NCBI GenBank assembly: GCA_048201975.1
Contig: DBFBGQ010000034.1
Coordinates: 1-9,580 of the forward strand
Origin: Egerieenecus sp048201975
GTDB lineage: Bacteria > Bacillota > Clostridia > Christensenellales > Aristaeellaceae
Direction of reading: 5' to 3'
DNA length: 9,580 nucleotides
Shown here one piece after another: positions 1 through 6,286 of the stretch (position 1 is its first letter; each line of letters begins with the position of its first letter). Both the position numbers and the translations under genes were made by a program. Under the pieces are notes generated by a model that made no database searches, was not told the DNA's origin, and was given only the letters and a program-made list of their open reading frames with translations.

Positions 1-458
1 TTGCCAAGAAAGTCGGCACCTTCCAGCTTTAGCAGGTAGCGCTTCATATCCAACCCGCCGCCGTAGCCGGTCAGGCTCCCGTCCGCGCCGATGACCCGAT
101 GGCAGGGAATCAGGATGGAAATGGGGTTGCAGTGGTTGGCCATGCCCACAGCGCGGGCGGCCCCAGGCTTCCCCAGGGCCCTGGCCAGCGCACCGTAGGA
201 GCGGGTTTCGCCATAGGGGATTTGCAGCAGCTGCGCCCAGACGGCCTGCTGGAATGGCGTGCCACGGGGAGCAAGGGGCAAGGAGAAACTGCGCAGCCTT
301 CCGGCAAAATAGCTTTCCAGGGACTGGGCGGCCTGGCACAACAGGGGCGTCTGCGGCGGCGCAAGAGGCAATGTACGCCGTTCCAGCAGGGTAATGGCGC
401 CGTCCTCGGCCTGAATCAGCAACCGTCCCACCGGCGAATCCAGCACGCATGCATCCAT
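1..458 (-). CDS. ogt: Methylated-DNA--protein-cysteine S-methyltransferase, C-terminus cut by window edge
   Basis: Suicide repair enzyme that moves the alkyl group from O6-alkylguanine (or O4-alkylthymine) in DNA onto its own cysteine, acting in the cytoplasm. 152 codons are visible. The active-site motif IPCHRVIGADGSLTGYGGG is present with the acceptor cysteine at residue 119, preceded by the helix-turn-helix DNA-binding stretch (GTPFQQAVW near residue 66 and IPYGETRSYGALA near 80) and the GMANHCNPISILIPCHR strand. The N-terminal domain (residues 1-60) is short, as in the Ogt class without an Ada regulatory domain. The ATG at 458 follows the rsfS stop by 3 bases, with a GAGG element inside the end of rsfS, so it is probably translated from the same mRNA. 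Only a few C-terminal residues should be missing, because family members usually end soon after the LEG motif seen here. Family assignment is firm. Confidence 0.95.
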   Translation of the reverse strand, partial: MDACVLDSPVGRLLIQAEDGAITLLERRTLPLAPPQTPLLCQAAQSLESYFAGRLRSFSLPLAPRGTPFQQAVWAQLLQIPYGETRSYGALARALGKPGAARAVGMANHCNPISILIPCHRVIGADGSLTGYGGGLDMKRYLLKLEGADFLG

Positions 459-461
459 GGT

Positions 462-827
462 TCAATCCTCAATGGTTTGATCGAAGGGCAGGGGCAGGCG
501 GTTGTTCCCATCCTCCCACAGGCGCTCCAGGTTGTAATAAGTGCGCTCCTCCTGGTTGAAAATGTGCACGAGAATGCTTCCGTAATCCATCACAATCCAG
601 CGGCCTTCCGTTGCGCCCTCGCTGCGGCGAAGCAGGCAGCCGGCTTCAGCCATCTTTTCATCCACTTCATCCGCCAACGCTTTCACCTGCGTGGCGTTCC
701 GTCCGGATGCGATGACCATGTAGTCGGTAATGACGGTCATGTGCGCAACCTTTAAGGCGATGATATCCCGTGCTTTCTTGTCGTACAGCCAGGAGGCGAT
801 GGACTGAACCAGAGCGCTATCGGTCAT
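462..827 (-). CDS. rsfS: Ribosome silencing factor RsfS (Iojap/YbeB family)
   Basis: Binds ribosomal protein uL14 on the 50S subunit and blocks joining to 30S, lowering translation in starvation or stationary phase. The 121-residue length is normal for the family. The family core is visible: ITDYMVIASGRNATQVKALA (residues about 33-52), the GRWIVMDYGSILVHIF strand (near 75-91) and the closing YYNLERLWED. The start at 827 is set by an AAAGGAG element about 9 bases upstream. It lies 31 bases after the nadD-yqeK stop and 3 bases before ogt, all on the minus strand, so the three genes look like one operon. The nadD, yqeK, rsfS order is a common Firmicutes arrangement. No odd features seen. Confidence 0.96.
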   Translation of the reverse strand: MTDSALVQSIASWLYDKKARDIIALKVAHMTVITDYMVIASGRNATQVKALADEVDEKMAEAGCLLRRSEGATEGRWIVMDYGSILVHIFNQEERTYYNLERLWEDGNNRLPLPFDQTIED

Positions 828-858
828 GAATTGATTCTCCTTTCGCTATTGCGATTGA

Positions 859-2052
859 TTATGTTTCGCTTTTCTGTGCGGACCGCAGCCACTCCACCAC
901 AGCCTGTGTGGTCGGGTGAAGCGGCTTTCCGCCTTTTTTTACATATTTGGCAGTTCCCTCCAGGGAGATTAGCATCGCCCGCGGCAGGGAGAGAGCGGCG
1001 GCGGCGCGCACCTGATCCAGCAGCGGATAAGGAGCGCGGCTGGGTTCGATCTTGTCGGCCAGGTAAACCGCCATGTCCAGCTCGTTCATGCCCACTTTGC
1101 CGGTGGTGTGGCTGGAGATGGCGCGCAGCACATCCGGGTCGGAAACATGGTAATCGCTTGCCGCCACAAACGCCCCGGCCACGGAATGCAGCAGGTTCCC
1201 GCTCTCGAGAATGGAAGGGTCCTGGGTCAGTGCATGCTCGTGGCAAATGCGCTGCATTTCCGCCAGGGGCAGACATTTTGCGCAGTCGTGCAGGAGCCCC
1301 GCCGTTTCGGCCTGGACGGGATCAAGCCCGTGGAGCAGCGCCAGACGCCGCGCCGTAAACGCCACGCAGAGGGAATGGGCAAAGCGCTTCAATGTAAGCG
1401 CCTCCCAAAGCTGGTCAAGCCAGGTTCGGCCCAGGTAGAGGCGGCTCTCCATACCATAAAGCCCGCATGCGCGGATGTATTCCATCACAGCCGGGGGAAG
1501 CAGCGGCGGCTCCTGTCCCTGGGCCAGCGCCTGACGGATTTGCGTGGACGCGGTGTCCACCGGCGACATGCGCACATAGCTCAGCTCGCCGCCCATTTCC
1601 GTAAGCCGCTTGCGTTCCTGCTCCATCTCGGCGGGGGAGGCGCTCCCCATGCGCGGACAGATCAAAAAGGCGCATAAAGTGAGGACCTTTTCATAATTGC
1701 GCCAGTGCTTCAGCTCCATGAGGGTGTCGGCGCCGATGATATAGTAAAGCTGTGCCTTGGGATACTTTTCTTTCAAAAGGGTCAAAGTATCTACTGTATA
1801 AATGATGCCGGGGCGGTCAATCTCCAGGCGGGAGGGAACCATCAGCGGGTCCTGGGCAATGGCGGAGGCGACCATGCGGTAACGATCCTCAGCGTCGACT
1901 ACGCCGTCGTGCTTATGCGGCGGATTTCCTGTGGGAAGGAAAAGCACCTTGTCCAAGTTTTCCTGGGCCGCGGCGGCCCGCGCCATATCGATGTGTCCCT
2001 GATGGACGGGGTTAAACGTGCCGCCCATGATTCCGATGCGTTCCTTAGCCAC
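859..2052 (-). CDS. nadD: Fused nicotinate-nucleotide adenylyltransferase (NadD) and HD-domain Ap4A hydrolase (YqeK)
   Basis: 397 residues forming two enzymes in one frame. Residues 1 to about 200 are NadD, which adenylates nicotinate mononucleotide to deamido-NAD in NAD synthesis: nucleotide-binding GGTFNPVHQGH (10-20), TGNPPHK (41-47), IGADTLMELKHW (106-117) and the STQIR motif (169-173). Residues about 201 to 397 are YqeK, whose family hydrolyses diadenosine tetraphosphate symmetrically: metal ligands look like H226, H255-D256 (LLHDCAK), H289, H315 (SSHTTG) and D333 (LADKIEPSR). The start is GTG at 2052, chosen because AAAGGAGG lies about 11 bases upstream and the GGTFNP motif follows at the usual distance. 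No good ribosome binding site precedes Met201, so I infer a real fusion, not two overlapping genes. Heads the operon with rsfS and ogt. In many Firmicutes the two are separate adjacent genes. Confidence 0.95.
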   Translation of the reverse strand: MAKERIGIMGGTFNPVHQGHIDMARAAAAQENLDKVLFLPTGNPPHKHDGVVDAEDRYRMVASAIAQDPLMVPSRLEIDRPGIIYTVDTLTLLKEKYPKAQLYYIIGADTLMELKHWRNYEKVLTLCAFLICPRMGSASPAEMEQERKRLTEMGGELSYVRMSPVDTASTQIRQALAQGQEPPLLPPAVMEYIRACGLYGMESRLYLGRTWLDQLWEALTLKRFAHSLCVAFTARRLALLHGLDPVQAETAGLLHDCAKCLPLAEMQRICHEHALTQDPSILESGNLLHSVAGAFVAASDYHVSDPDVLRAISSHTTGKVGMNELDMAVYLADKIEPSRAPYPLLDQVRAAAALSLPRAMLISLEGTAKYVKKGGKPLHPTTQAVVEWLRSAQKSET

Positions 2053-2081
2053 AGGCCGAGAACCTCCTTTTACATACTATT

Positions 2082-2110
2082 ATTATAAACGATATCGATG
2101 CACAAATAAA
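2082..2110 (-). promoter_or_regulatory. Candidate promoter of the nadD-yqeK-rsfS-ogt operon
   Basis: On the minus strand a perfect TATAAT lies at 2087-2082, about 30 bases before the GTG start of nadD-yqeK. The best-spaced -35 (2110-2105, TTTATT, 17-base spacer) is weak, matching the consensus at about three positions. The short AT-rich gap between divergent genes makes this the only reasonable place for the promoter. The -10 is convincing, the -35 is not. Confidence 0.45.
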
Positions 2111-2138
2111 GGGTGAAATTTCAAAAAGGAGCGAGAAA

Positions 2139-2969
2139 ATGGAGCGATATCTTTCCCGTTCGCCACAGGCAGGATGGCTGGACGCCCTGGGATTGCGCCT
2201 GGGGATATGGATTGGGTGCGAGCTGTGGTTCTTTTTGCTCTGGGGCGTGGGATTGCCGGCGATTCTGGCCGGCACGGCGCTGTCCGGGATGATTTTTTTG
2301 GCCCTGCGGCTGATGAAAAAGCGAAATGTCGCGCGGAAAGAGCAGGCGCTGCGCCGCCGCATCGGTGGAGAGCTTGCCCTGGAGGAGTTGCTGCTTGCGC
2401 CGGTGAAGAAGGCGCACTTCCAGGTGGCGCTGCTGGTGAGCGCCAAGTGGCCGGTGGTGCTCCAGCGGGTAACGGAGGAAGGTATGCTCTGCCGCTACGG
2501 CTCGGAAACGCTGCTCATCGCTTGCTTGCCCTTGCCACCGGAGGAAACGGCAACGCCGGGACATCTGCTGGCGATGCAGCGCGCCTGCCGCCGTCATCGG
2601 GCGGATCGAGGGGTGCTGTGCATGACGGGCAAATGCGGCGCGGCGGCAAGAAAATATGCCGAGGAGAATCTGGTTCCTCTGCGGCTGATGGAGCGGGAGG
2701 AACTGCTGGCCCTCGCGGGGCAGGCATGGCCAGCCACGGATGAACAGCTGGTGGCGCTGGGAAAGCGCAAGAAAAAAGGCTTTCCCCTGGCCGCATTGCT
2801 GGAACGCATGCTGCGGCGGGAGAAAGCCAGGCGCTATGTGCTTTACGGCACCGGGCTTGTTGTAATGGGGCTTACCATCGGCGGCAGATGGTATCTGATC
2901 CCGGGAGCGGTCTGCCTGCTGCTGGGCGTGCTGTGCCACTATCTTCCGCACAGAACGGAGACACTTTAA
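2139..2969 (+). CDS. Unrecognised membrane protein with a degenerate Mrr-like core
   Basis: 276 residues, function unknown. Hydrophobic segments at about 19-37 and 38-57 form an N-terminal hairpin, and two more at about 232-249 and 251-268 form a C-terminal hairpin. Basic stretches next to them (KKRNVARK at 60-67, KRKKK at 209-213) suggest that residues 60-230 face the cytoplasm. The segment 156-193 (ADRGVLCMTGKC, then AAARKYAEENLVPLRL, then the EELLAL helix) closely resembles the last strand-helix-strand of Mrr-type restriction-endonuclease-like domains. Where such proteins carry the catalytic E/Q-x-K strand, this one has ETLLIACLPLPPEE, with no lysine, so it is probably not an active nuclease. 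This is my inference from pattern, not a database match. The start is fixed by AAAGGAG 8 bases upstream. It is divergent from nadD-yqeK and converges on the cysteine desulfurase gene. Confidence 0.75.
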   Translation: MERYLSRSPQAGWLDALGLRLGIWIGCELWFFLLWGVGLPAILAGTALSGMIFLALRLMKKRNVARKEQALRRRIGGELALEELLLAPVKKAHFQVALLVSAKWPVVLQRVTEEGMLCRYGSETLLIACLPLPPEETATPGHLLAMQRACRRHRADRGVLCMTGKCGAAARKYAEENLVPLRLMEREELLALAGQAWPATDEQLVALGKRKKKGFPLAALLERMLRREKARRYVLYGTGLVVMGLTIGGRWYLIPGAVCLLLGVLCHYLPHRTETL

Positions 2970-4099
2970 CCCTGTACGAAACGCTCTACCAAAGCCACCA
3001 GGGCATCCACTTCCTCTTCCGTGTTGTAGATGCCCATGGAGGCGCGGAGGGCGCCGGAGCGCAGCGTATCCAGCCAGGTGTGTATGGCCGGCGCGCAGTG
3101 CAGGCCGCCCCGCAGGGCAAAGCCTGCCTGATCCAGGCTATCCGTCAGCTCGCCGCCGTCCATTTGCCTGGGAACAAAGGACGTGATGCCCACCTTGGGC
3201 GCGTCCGGATGCCCCAGGCAGCGCACGCCGGGAATGTTCTCCAGCCCCGCACGCAGGCGGCGGTTCAGCGCTTCCTCATATTCCCGGATTTCTGTCAGAT
3301 GCGCCCGGGCGAAACGGATCCCTTGCAGCAGGCCGGCAATGTTGGGCAGGGGCAGCGTGCCGCTTTCATAGCGGTCTGGCAGGCTTTCCGGCTGTTCCAT
3401 GCGCTCGGAGACGGAACCCGTGCCGCCGCGAATCAGCGGCTGCGGGTACATGCCCCGCCGCAGCACAAGCAGCCCCACCCCATGCGGACCCAGCAGCCCC
3501 TTGTGGCCGGGCATGGCAATCATATCTGCGTTCAAGGCGTGCAGGCTCACGTCCAATACCCCGGCGGTCTGCGCGGCATCCACCAGCAGCGGGACACCGT
3601 TCTCCTGGCACACGGCGCCCAGCCTGTTGATGGGCTGTATCACGCCGGTTACATTGCTGGCATGGCAGAGCACCACCAATGCCGTCTTGGGGCCAATGGC
3701 GCCCTGGAGCGTGTGCGGCTGCACGATTCCCATGGCGTCGGGTGTGAGCACCCGCAGCGTTATTTGCCCCGTGGCCGCCAAATGATAGAGTGGACGCATG
3801 ACGGCGTTATGTTCGCCGTGGGAGCAAACGACCTCGTCGCCCTGGTGCAGCGTGCCCAGAATGGCCAGGTTCAGCGCTTCCGTGCAGCTGGAGGTAAAGA
3901 TCACCTGCTCGGAGGATTCTGCGCCCAACAGCTGCGCCGCTTCCTCCCGGCAGGCTTGTACGACTCTTCCGGCGCACAGGGACAGGCGGTGGCCGCTGCG
4001 TCCTGGGTTCGCGCCGAGCTTTTCCAACGTGCCTGACATGGCGCGAATCACCTGAGGCGGCTTGGGAAAACTGGTGGCGGCATTATCAAAATAGATCAT
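2966..4099 (-). CDS. Cysteine desulfurase family protein (class V aminotransferase)
   Basis: PLP enzyme expected to take sulfur (or selenium) from cysteine (or selenocysteine) as a protein persulfide, giving alanine. With the ATG at 4099 it has 377 residues. The N-terminus MIYFDNAATS is typical; H97 stacks on the cofactor, D174 (LLVDAAQTAG) holds the ring nitrogen and K200 (MPGHKGLLGPHG) forms the Schiff base. The catalytic cysteine is C335 in RGGLHCAPAIH, close to the C-terminus as in the SufS-like group, followed by LRASMGIYNTEEEVD. This pattern fits the Firmicutes subgroup described as am_tr_V/EF2568 better than IscS or NifS. An in-frame ATG 27 bases upstream exists but lacks a ribosome binding site; AAAGGAG sits 8 bases before 4099. 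Its divergent neighbour is DUF3343, a pairing that suggests sulfur or selenium delivery. The exact substrate is not shown by sequence. Confidence 0.9.
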   Translation of the reverse strand: MIYFDNAATSFPKPPQVIRAMSGTLEKLGANPGRSGHRLSLCAGRVVQACREEAAQLLGAESSEQVIFTSSCTEALNLAILGTLHQGDEVVCSHGEHNAVMRPLYHLAATGQITLRVLTPDAMGIVQPHTLQGAIGPKTALVVLCHASNVTGVIQPINRLGAVCQENGVPLLVDAAQTAGVLDVSLHALNADMIAMPGHKGLLGPHGVGLLVLRRGMYPQPLIRGGTGSVSERMEQPESLPDRYESGTLPLPNIAGLLQGIRFARAHLTEIREYEEALNRRLRAGLENIPGVRCLGHPDAPKVGITSFVPRQMDGGELTDSLDQAGFALRGGLHCAPAIHTWLDTLRSGALRASMGIYNTEEEVDALVALVERFVQG

Positions 4100-4189
4100 G
4101 CTTTTCTCTCCTTTGGCGGAAATCAAGGGGACGGCGCACCGCTGGGGCCGTGGCGGTATATCTTATGGAGGAGGGGAGGAGGAATTGAC

Positions 4190-4483
4190 ATGCGAGAAGA
4201 AATTTTTGGCATTGCGTCCTTTCGCTCGCGGCAGCAGGTGCTCCAGCTGGAGTCCGCGCTCCGGCGCATGGGCGTGCCAACCAGCATTGTCACCACGCCG
4301 CGGGACGTGGCGCTGGGATGCGGGCTATCCGTGCGCTTTGAGCTGGCGGACGCCAGCGCAGTGCGGGATGTCTACCAGCATACGCGGCCAGGCAACCTAA
4401 TCGGCTTTTATCAGGTGAACCGTAACGCCCAGGGGGAGACGCATGTATATCCTTTGCGTATGGAGGATATACGCCCTTATTAG
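4190..4483 (+). CDS. DUF3343 protein, putative sulfur/selenium carrier-like
   Basis: 97 residues. Family features seen are the ferredoxin-like start (FGIASFRSRQQVLQLE, residues 6-21), RRMGVPTSIVTTPRDVALGCGLSV with the conserved Cys-Gly at 44-45, and FELADASAVRDV. The family is annotated as a putative Se/S carrier protein because of the invariant cysteine, but its biochemical role is not firmly known. A long purine-rich Shine-Dalgarno region (4167-4182, several GGAGG copies) precedes the ATG. The divergent gene is a cysteine desulfurase homologue, and it is reasonable to infer that the cysteine here receives or guards the persulfide. No selD, selA or tRNA-Sec is in the window, so selenium use is only a possibility. 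Ends before a hairpin with a T-rich tail. Confidence 0.85.
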   Translation: MREEIFGIASFRSRQQVLQLESALRRMGVPTSIVTTPRDVALGCGLSVRFELADASAVRDVYQHTRPGNLIGFYQVNRNAQGETHVYPLRMEDIRPY

Positions 4484-4506
4484 GGCGCTTCCCGCGAAAG
4501 GCAATG

Positions 4507-4560
4507 GCTGTGCCGGCCCCGCAACGGGCGGGTTTCTTTCCTTAGGGGGACCGGCACAGC
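4507..4560. repeat. Imperfect inverted repeat enclosing a smaller hairpin
   Basis: Ten-base perfect arms, GCTGTGCCGG at 4507-4516 and CCGGCACAGC at 4551-4560, extended inward by CCCC (4517-4520) against GGGG (4546-4549) with one bulged A. The loop of about 25 bases holds its own hairpin and a T-rich stretch. The outer arms and the inner terminator stem share bases and so are mutually exclusive. It lies 23 bases after the DUF3343 stop codon. It could be a transcript-end structure or a repeated extragenic palindrome; no other copy was found in the window. Confidence 0.7.
4518..4543 (+). terminator. Probable intrinsic terminator of the DUF3343 transcript
   Basis: CCCGC (4518-4522) pairs with GCGGG (4528-4532) around a 5-base loop and is followed at once by TTTCTTTCCTT. 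The stem is short but fully GC, and the position 35 bases after the DUF3343 stop codon fits a terminator. The T-tract is broken by cytosines, so termination may be partial. Confidence 0.5.
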
Positions 4561-4632
4561 GGAATTCATGGGGGAACCGGCAGGCACAGGGGGCGCTCCA
4601 GGAAAAACAATGAAAAAAACGGAAATTCCCTC

Positions 4633-4661
4633 TAGACAAATGCGCAAACCTTTGTTATAAT
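4633..4661 (+). promoter_or_regulatory. Sigma-A type promoter of the tRNA operon
   Basis: TAGACA (4633-4638, five of six consensus bases) and TATAAT (4656-4661, perfect) are separated by exactly 17 bases, 17 bases before the first base of tRNA-Thr. This is a strong housekeeping promoter, as expected for stable RNA genes. The sequence just after the -10 (AATTCGCG) lacks a long GC-rich discriminator. Confidence 0.9.
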
Positions 4662-4678
4662 AATTCGCGTTGAGTTTT

Positions 4679-4754
4679 GCCAATATAGCTCAGCTGGTAG
4701 AGCGGCTGATTCGTAATCAGCAGGTCATGGGTTCGAGTCCCATTATTGGCTCCA
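4679..4754 (+). tRNA. tRNA-Thr(CGT)
   Basis: 76 bases with a complete cloverleaf. The acceptor stem is GCCAATA with TATTGGC, the D-arm GCTC with GAGC, the anticodon stem GCTGA with TCAGC around loop TTCGTAA, and the T-arm ATGGG with CCCAT around TTCGAGT. The anticodon CGT reads ACG codons (threonine). The discriminator base is T and the CCA end is encoded (4752-4754). Eleven bases separate it from the next tRNA, so both are probably cut from one transcript. Confidence 0.97.
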
Positions 4755-4765
4755 TTTTTCTATAC

Positions 4766-4842
4766 CGAGGTGTAGCGCAGTTTGGTAGCGCGTTTGGTTC
4801 GGGACCAAAAGGCCGCGGGTTCGAATCCCGCCACTTCGACCA
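4766..4842 (+). tRNA. tRNA-Pro(CGG)
   Basis: 77 bases. The acceptor stem is CGAGGTG with CACTTCG (one G-T pair), the D-arm GCGC with GCGC, the anticodon stem TTTGG with CCAAA around loop TTCGGGA, and the T-arm GCGGG with CCCGC around TTCGAAT. The anticodon CGG reads CCG codons (proline), and the C1-G72 first pair is typical of bacterial tRNA-Pro. CCA is encoded at 4840-4842. An integrase gene ends about 200 bases downstream, so the 3' part of this tRNA is a candidate attachment site, but no duplicate of it was found in the window. Confidence 0.97.
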
Positions 4843-4844
4843 GC

Positions 4845-4881
4845 AAAACGACCGATTTCAAGTGAAATCTGGTCGTTTTTT
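4845..4881 (+). terminator. Intrinsic terminator of the tRNA operon
   Basis: AAAACGACC (4845-4853) pairs with GGTCGTTTT (4871-4879) and GATTTC (4854-4859) with GAAATC (4864-4869), with a single bulged T and a 4-base loop AAGT. The stem runs into six thymines. It begins 3 bases after the tRNA-Pro CCA. The terminator is strong, and its A-rich 5' side could let it work in both directions. Confidence 0.92.
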
Positions 4882-4980
4882 GTTACGTTTTATACATGCC
4901 GATACATCCGGCCAGATGGGACAATGGCTCATTTGGTTCCAGAGCGTCCATCCGGCAAGACAAATGGCAATTTTCTTGTG

Positions 4981-5031
4981 CGCTGAGAGCCCGCAAACCC
5001 TTGATTTTTAAGGGCTTGCGGGCTCTCAGCG
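4981..5031. repeat. Long hairpin just past the integrase stop codon
   Basis: Arms CGCTGAGAGCCCGCAA (4981-4996) and TTGCGGGCTCTCAGCG (5016-5031) match perfectly over 16 bases; after one A/C mismatch, CCCTT (4998-5002) pairs with AAGGG (5010-5014), leaving a 7-base loop. The right arm ends 7 bases before the integrase stop codon. Neither side is followed by a proper T-tract, so it is not a textbook intrinsic terminator, though it may stop or stabilise the leftward integrase mRNA. It could also be part of the element's end. Confidence 0.9.
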
Positions 5032-5038
5032 GTGGCAA

Positions 5039-6286
5039 TCAGGCCGGCAAATTTCTCATCTGAAACATGCCTCCCCTCAGCTGCCCAGCGCGTTGCAGAT
5101 CTGTCTGCTGCACATGGGTGTAAACGTTACGCATGGTAGCGATATCCGACCAACCGCCGATGACCTGCATGGTCTTTTCGTCCATGCCGCTGCGGCGGCA
5201 GACGGTGGTGAATGTGTGCCGGAAGCAATGCGGCGTCGCGCCGTACACATTGATTTCCGTCCGGATGCGCTCCCAGGTGCGCTTCATGGTGGACGAGGTC
5301 ACGTTGTCCTGCATCGCGTACTCCACATTGTCCTCTTCGTGGGTCAGCCATTGCAGCAGATCGGGGTGCAGCGGAATGGTGCGCTTGCCGTTGCGGGTCT
5401 TGGTTTCGCCAATGACCGGCAGATTCCCCTTGAATGTGATGGCTCGGCGCACATGCAGCAGCCCCTTCTCCGCGTCAACGTCCTCCCAGCGCAGTCCCAG
5501 CACCTCCTCCCGGCGCATGCCGGTATAGATCAGCAGGGCCAGATAGCGCTGGTCGCGCTTCTGCTTCAGATCCGGCAGGTGGTTGATGATGTCGCCCACC
5601 TGCTCCTCCGTCAGCGCCTGACGCTCGTTCTTCTTCGTGGAAGGGTTGCGCAGTCGCTTCGACTTGGCTGGATTGCGGGTGATCAGCCCGTCTTCCACCG
5701 CACCTTCCAGCACCATGCCCAGCACCATCTGGACTTCATGCAGGGTCTTACTGGCGTAGTCGCGCTTCTCGTTGAGCAGGTGTTGGATCCTGTCTGTGGT
5801 GACTTCCGTCACCGGCAGGTCGCCGAAGGCAGGGATCAGGTGCTTCTGCAGGATGCTGGCGTACTCCGAGTAGGTGGTGTGGCGTACCGTATGGGTCTTG
5901 TAGAGCTCCAGCCAGCTGGTGGCGTACTTCCGGAAGGTCGGCACGCCGGGCTTCTCCGGAGCCTCCTGCGGGGCCTCCGGACGCAGCAGCGCAGCGCCAT
6001 TCTCGATAAGCTCCTGCATGGTGTAGCCGTTGATCCAGCGGATGATGGGCGTTCCATCGGGATTATGGCCGATAATCAGATTATGCCTAATGCGGTTACG
6101 GGACATATCGTCGTTTTCCTCCTTCGACATGTCCGACATTTCTGAATGGCTGTTGGTGTAATTGTCAAGGTGCACGAACGCATCGGAGGCCTCCAGCACC
6201 GTCTGTGCACCTTCCTTGGCGGCGGTGTGTAGCATCTGCTGGAGCTCATCCTGCGATAATTGTAGCATAGGGACAGTCAATGGCAC
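5039..6286 (-). CDS. Tyrosine-type site-specific integrase
   Basis: Expected to integrate and, with a helper, excise the element by cutting and rejoining att sites through a 3'-phosphotyrosine link. 415 residues. The SAM-like core-binding domain spans about 115-205 (FRKYATSWLELYKTH, then YSEYASILQKHLIPAFGDLP). The catalytic domain follows, with R258 (YTGMRREEVLGLRWEDVD), K296 (ETKTRNGKRTIPL), H353-x-x-R356 (PHCFRHTF), W379 (GGWSD) and nucleophile Y389 (NVYTHV), so it appears intact. Residues 1-60 are acidic and methionine-rich and do not match the usual arm-binding domain. The longest start is GTG at 6286, overlapping the upstream gene by 10 bases with only a weak GGAAG before it; an ATG at 6268 is the alternative. 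The overlap suggests translational coupling. The gene ends near the tRNA genes, as expected when att is close by. Confidence 0.93.
   Translation of the reverse strand: MPLTVPMLQLSQDELQQMLHTAAKEGAQTVLEASDAFVHLDNYTNSHSEMSDMSKEENDDMSRNRIRHNLIIGHNPDGTPIIRWINGYTMQELIENGAALLRPEAPQEAPEKPGVPTFRKYATSWLELYKTHTVRHTTYSEYASILQKHLIPAFGDLPVTEVTTDRIQHLLNEKRDYASKTLHEVQMVLGMVLEGAVEDGLITRNPAKSKRLRNPSTKKNERQALTEEQVGDIINHLPDLKQKRDQRYLALLIYTGMRREEVLGLRWEDVDAEKGLLHVRRAITFKGNLPVIGETKTRNGKRTIPLHPDLLQWLTHEEDNVEYAMQDNVTSSTMKRTWERIRTEINVYGATPHCFRHTFTTVCRRSGMDEKTMQVIGGWSDIATMRNVYTHVQQTDLQRAGQLRGGMFQMRNLPA

Noticed and set aside
99..755. 218-codon open frame on the plus strand opposite ogt and rsfS
   Set aside because: It is antisense to two firmly identified genes, with a composition typical of a reverse-frame translation.
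2121..2951. 276-codon minus-strand frame opposite the membrane protein gene
   Set aside because: The plus-strand frame has a good ribosome binding site and membrane segments, while this one is rich in Gln, His and Arg, as antisense frames are.
2888..4036. 382-codon open frame on the plus strand opposite the cysteine desulfurase gene
   Set aside because: It is fully antisense to a gene with all catalytic residues, its protein has no recognisable domain, and long antisense frames are expected in GC-rich DNA.
4480..4683. Minus-strand frame of 67 codons overlapping the tRNA promoter and terminator
   Set aside because: It starts inside tRNA-Thr and runs backwards over the tRNA promoter; no domain.
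5093..6145. 350-codon open frame on the plus strand opposite the integrase
   Set aside because: It is a shadow of the intact integrase gene, with no ribosome binding site and no family resemblance.
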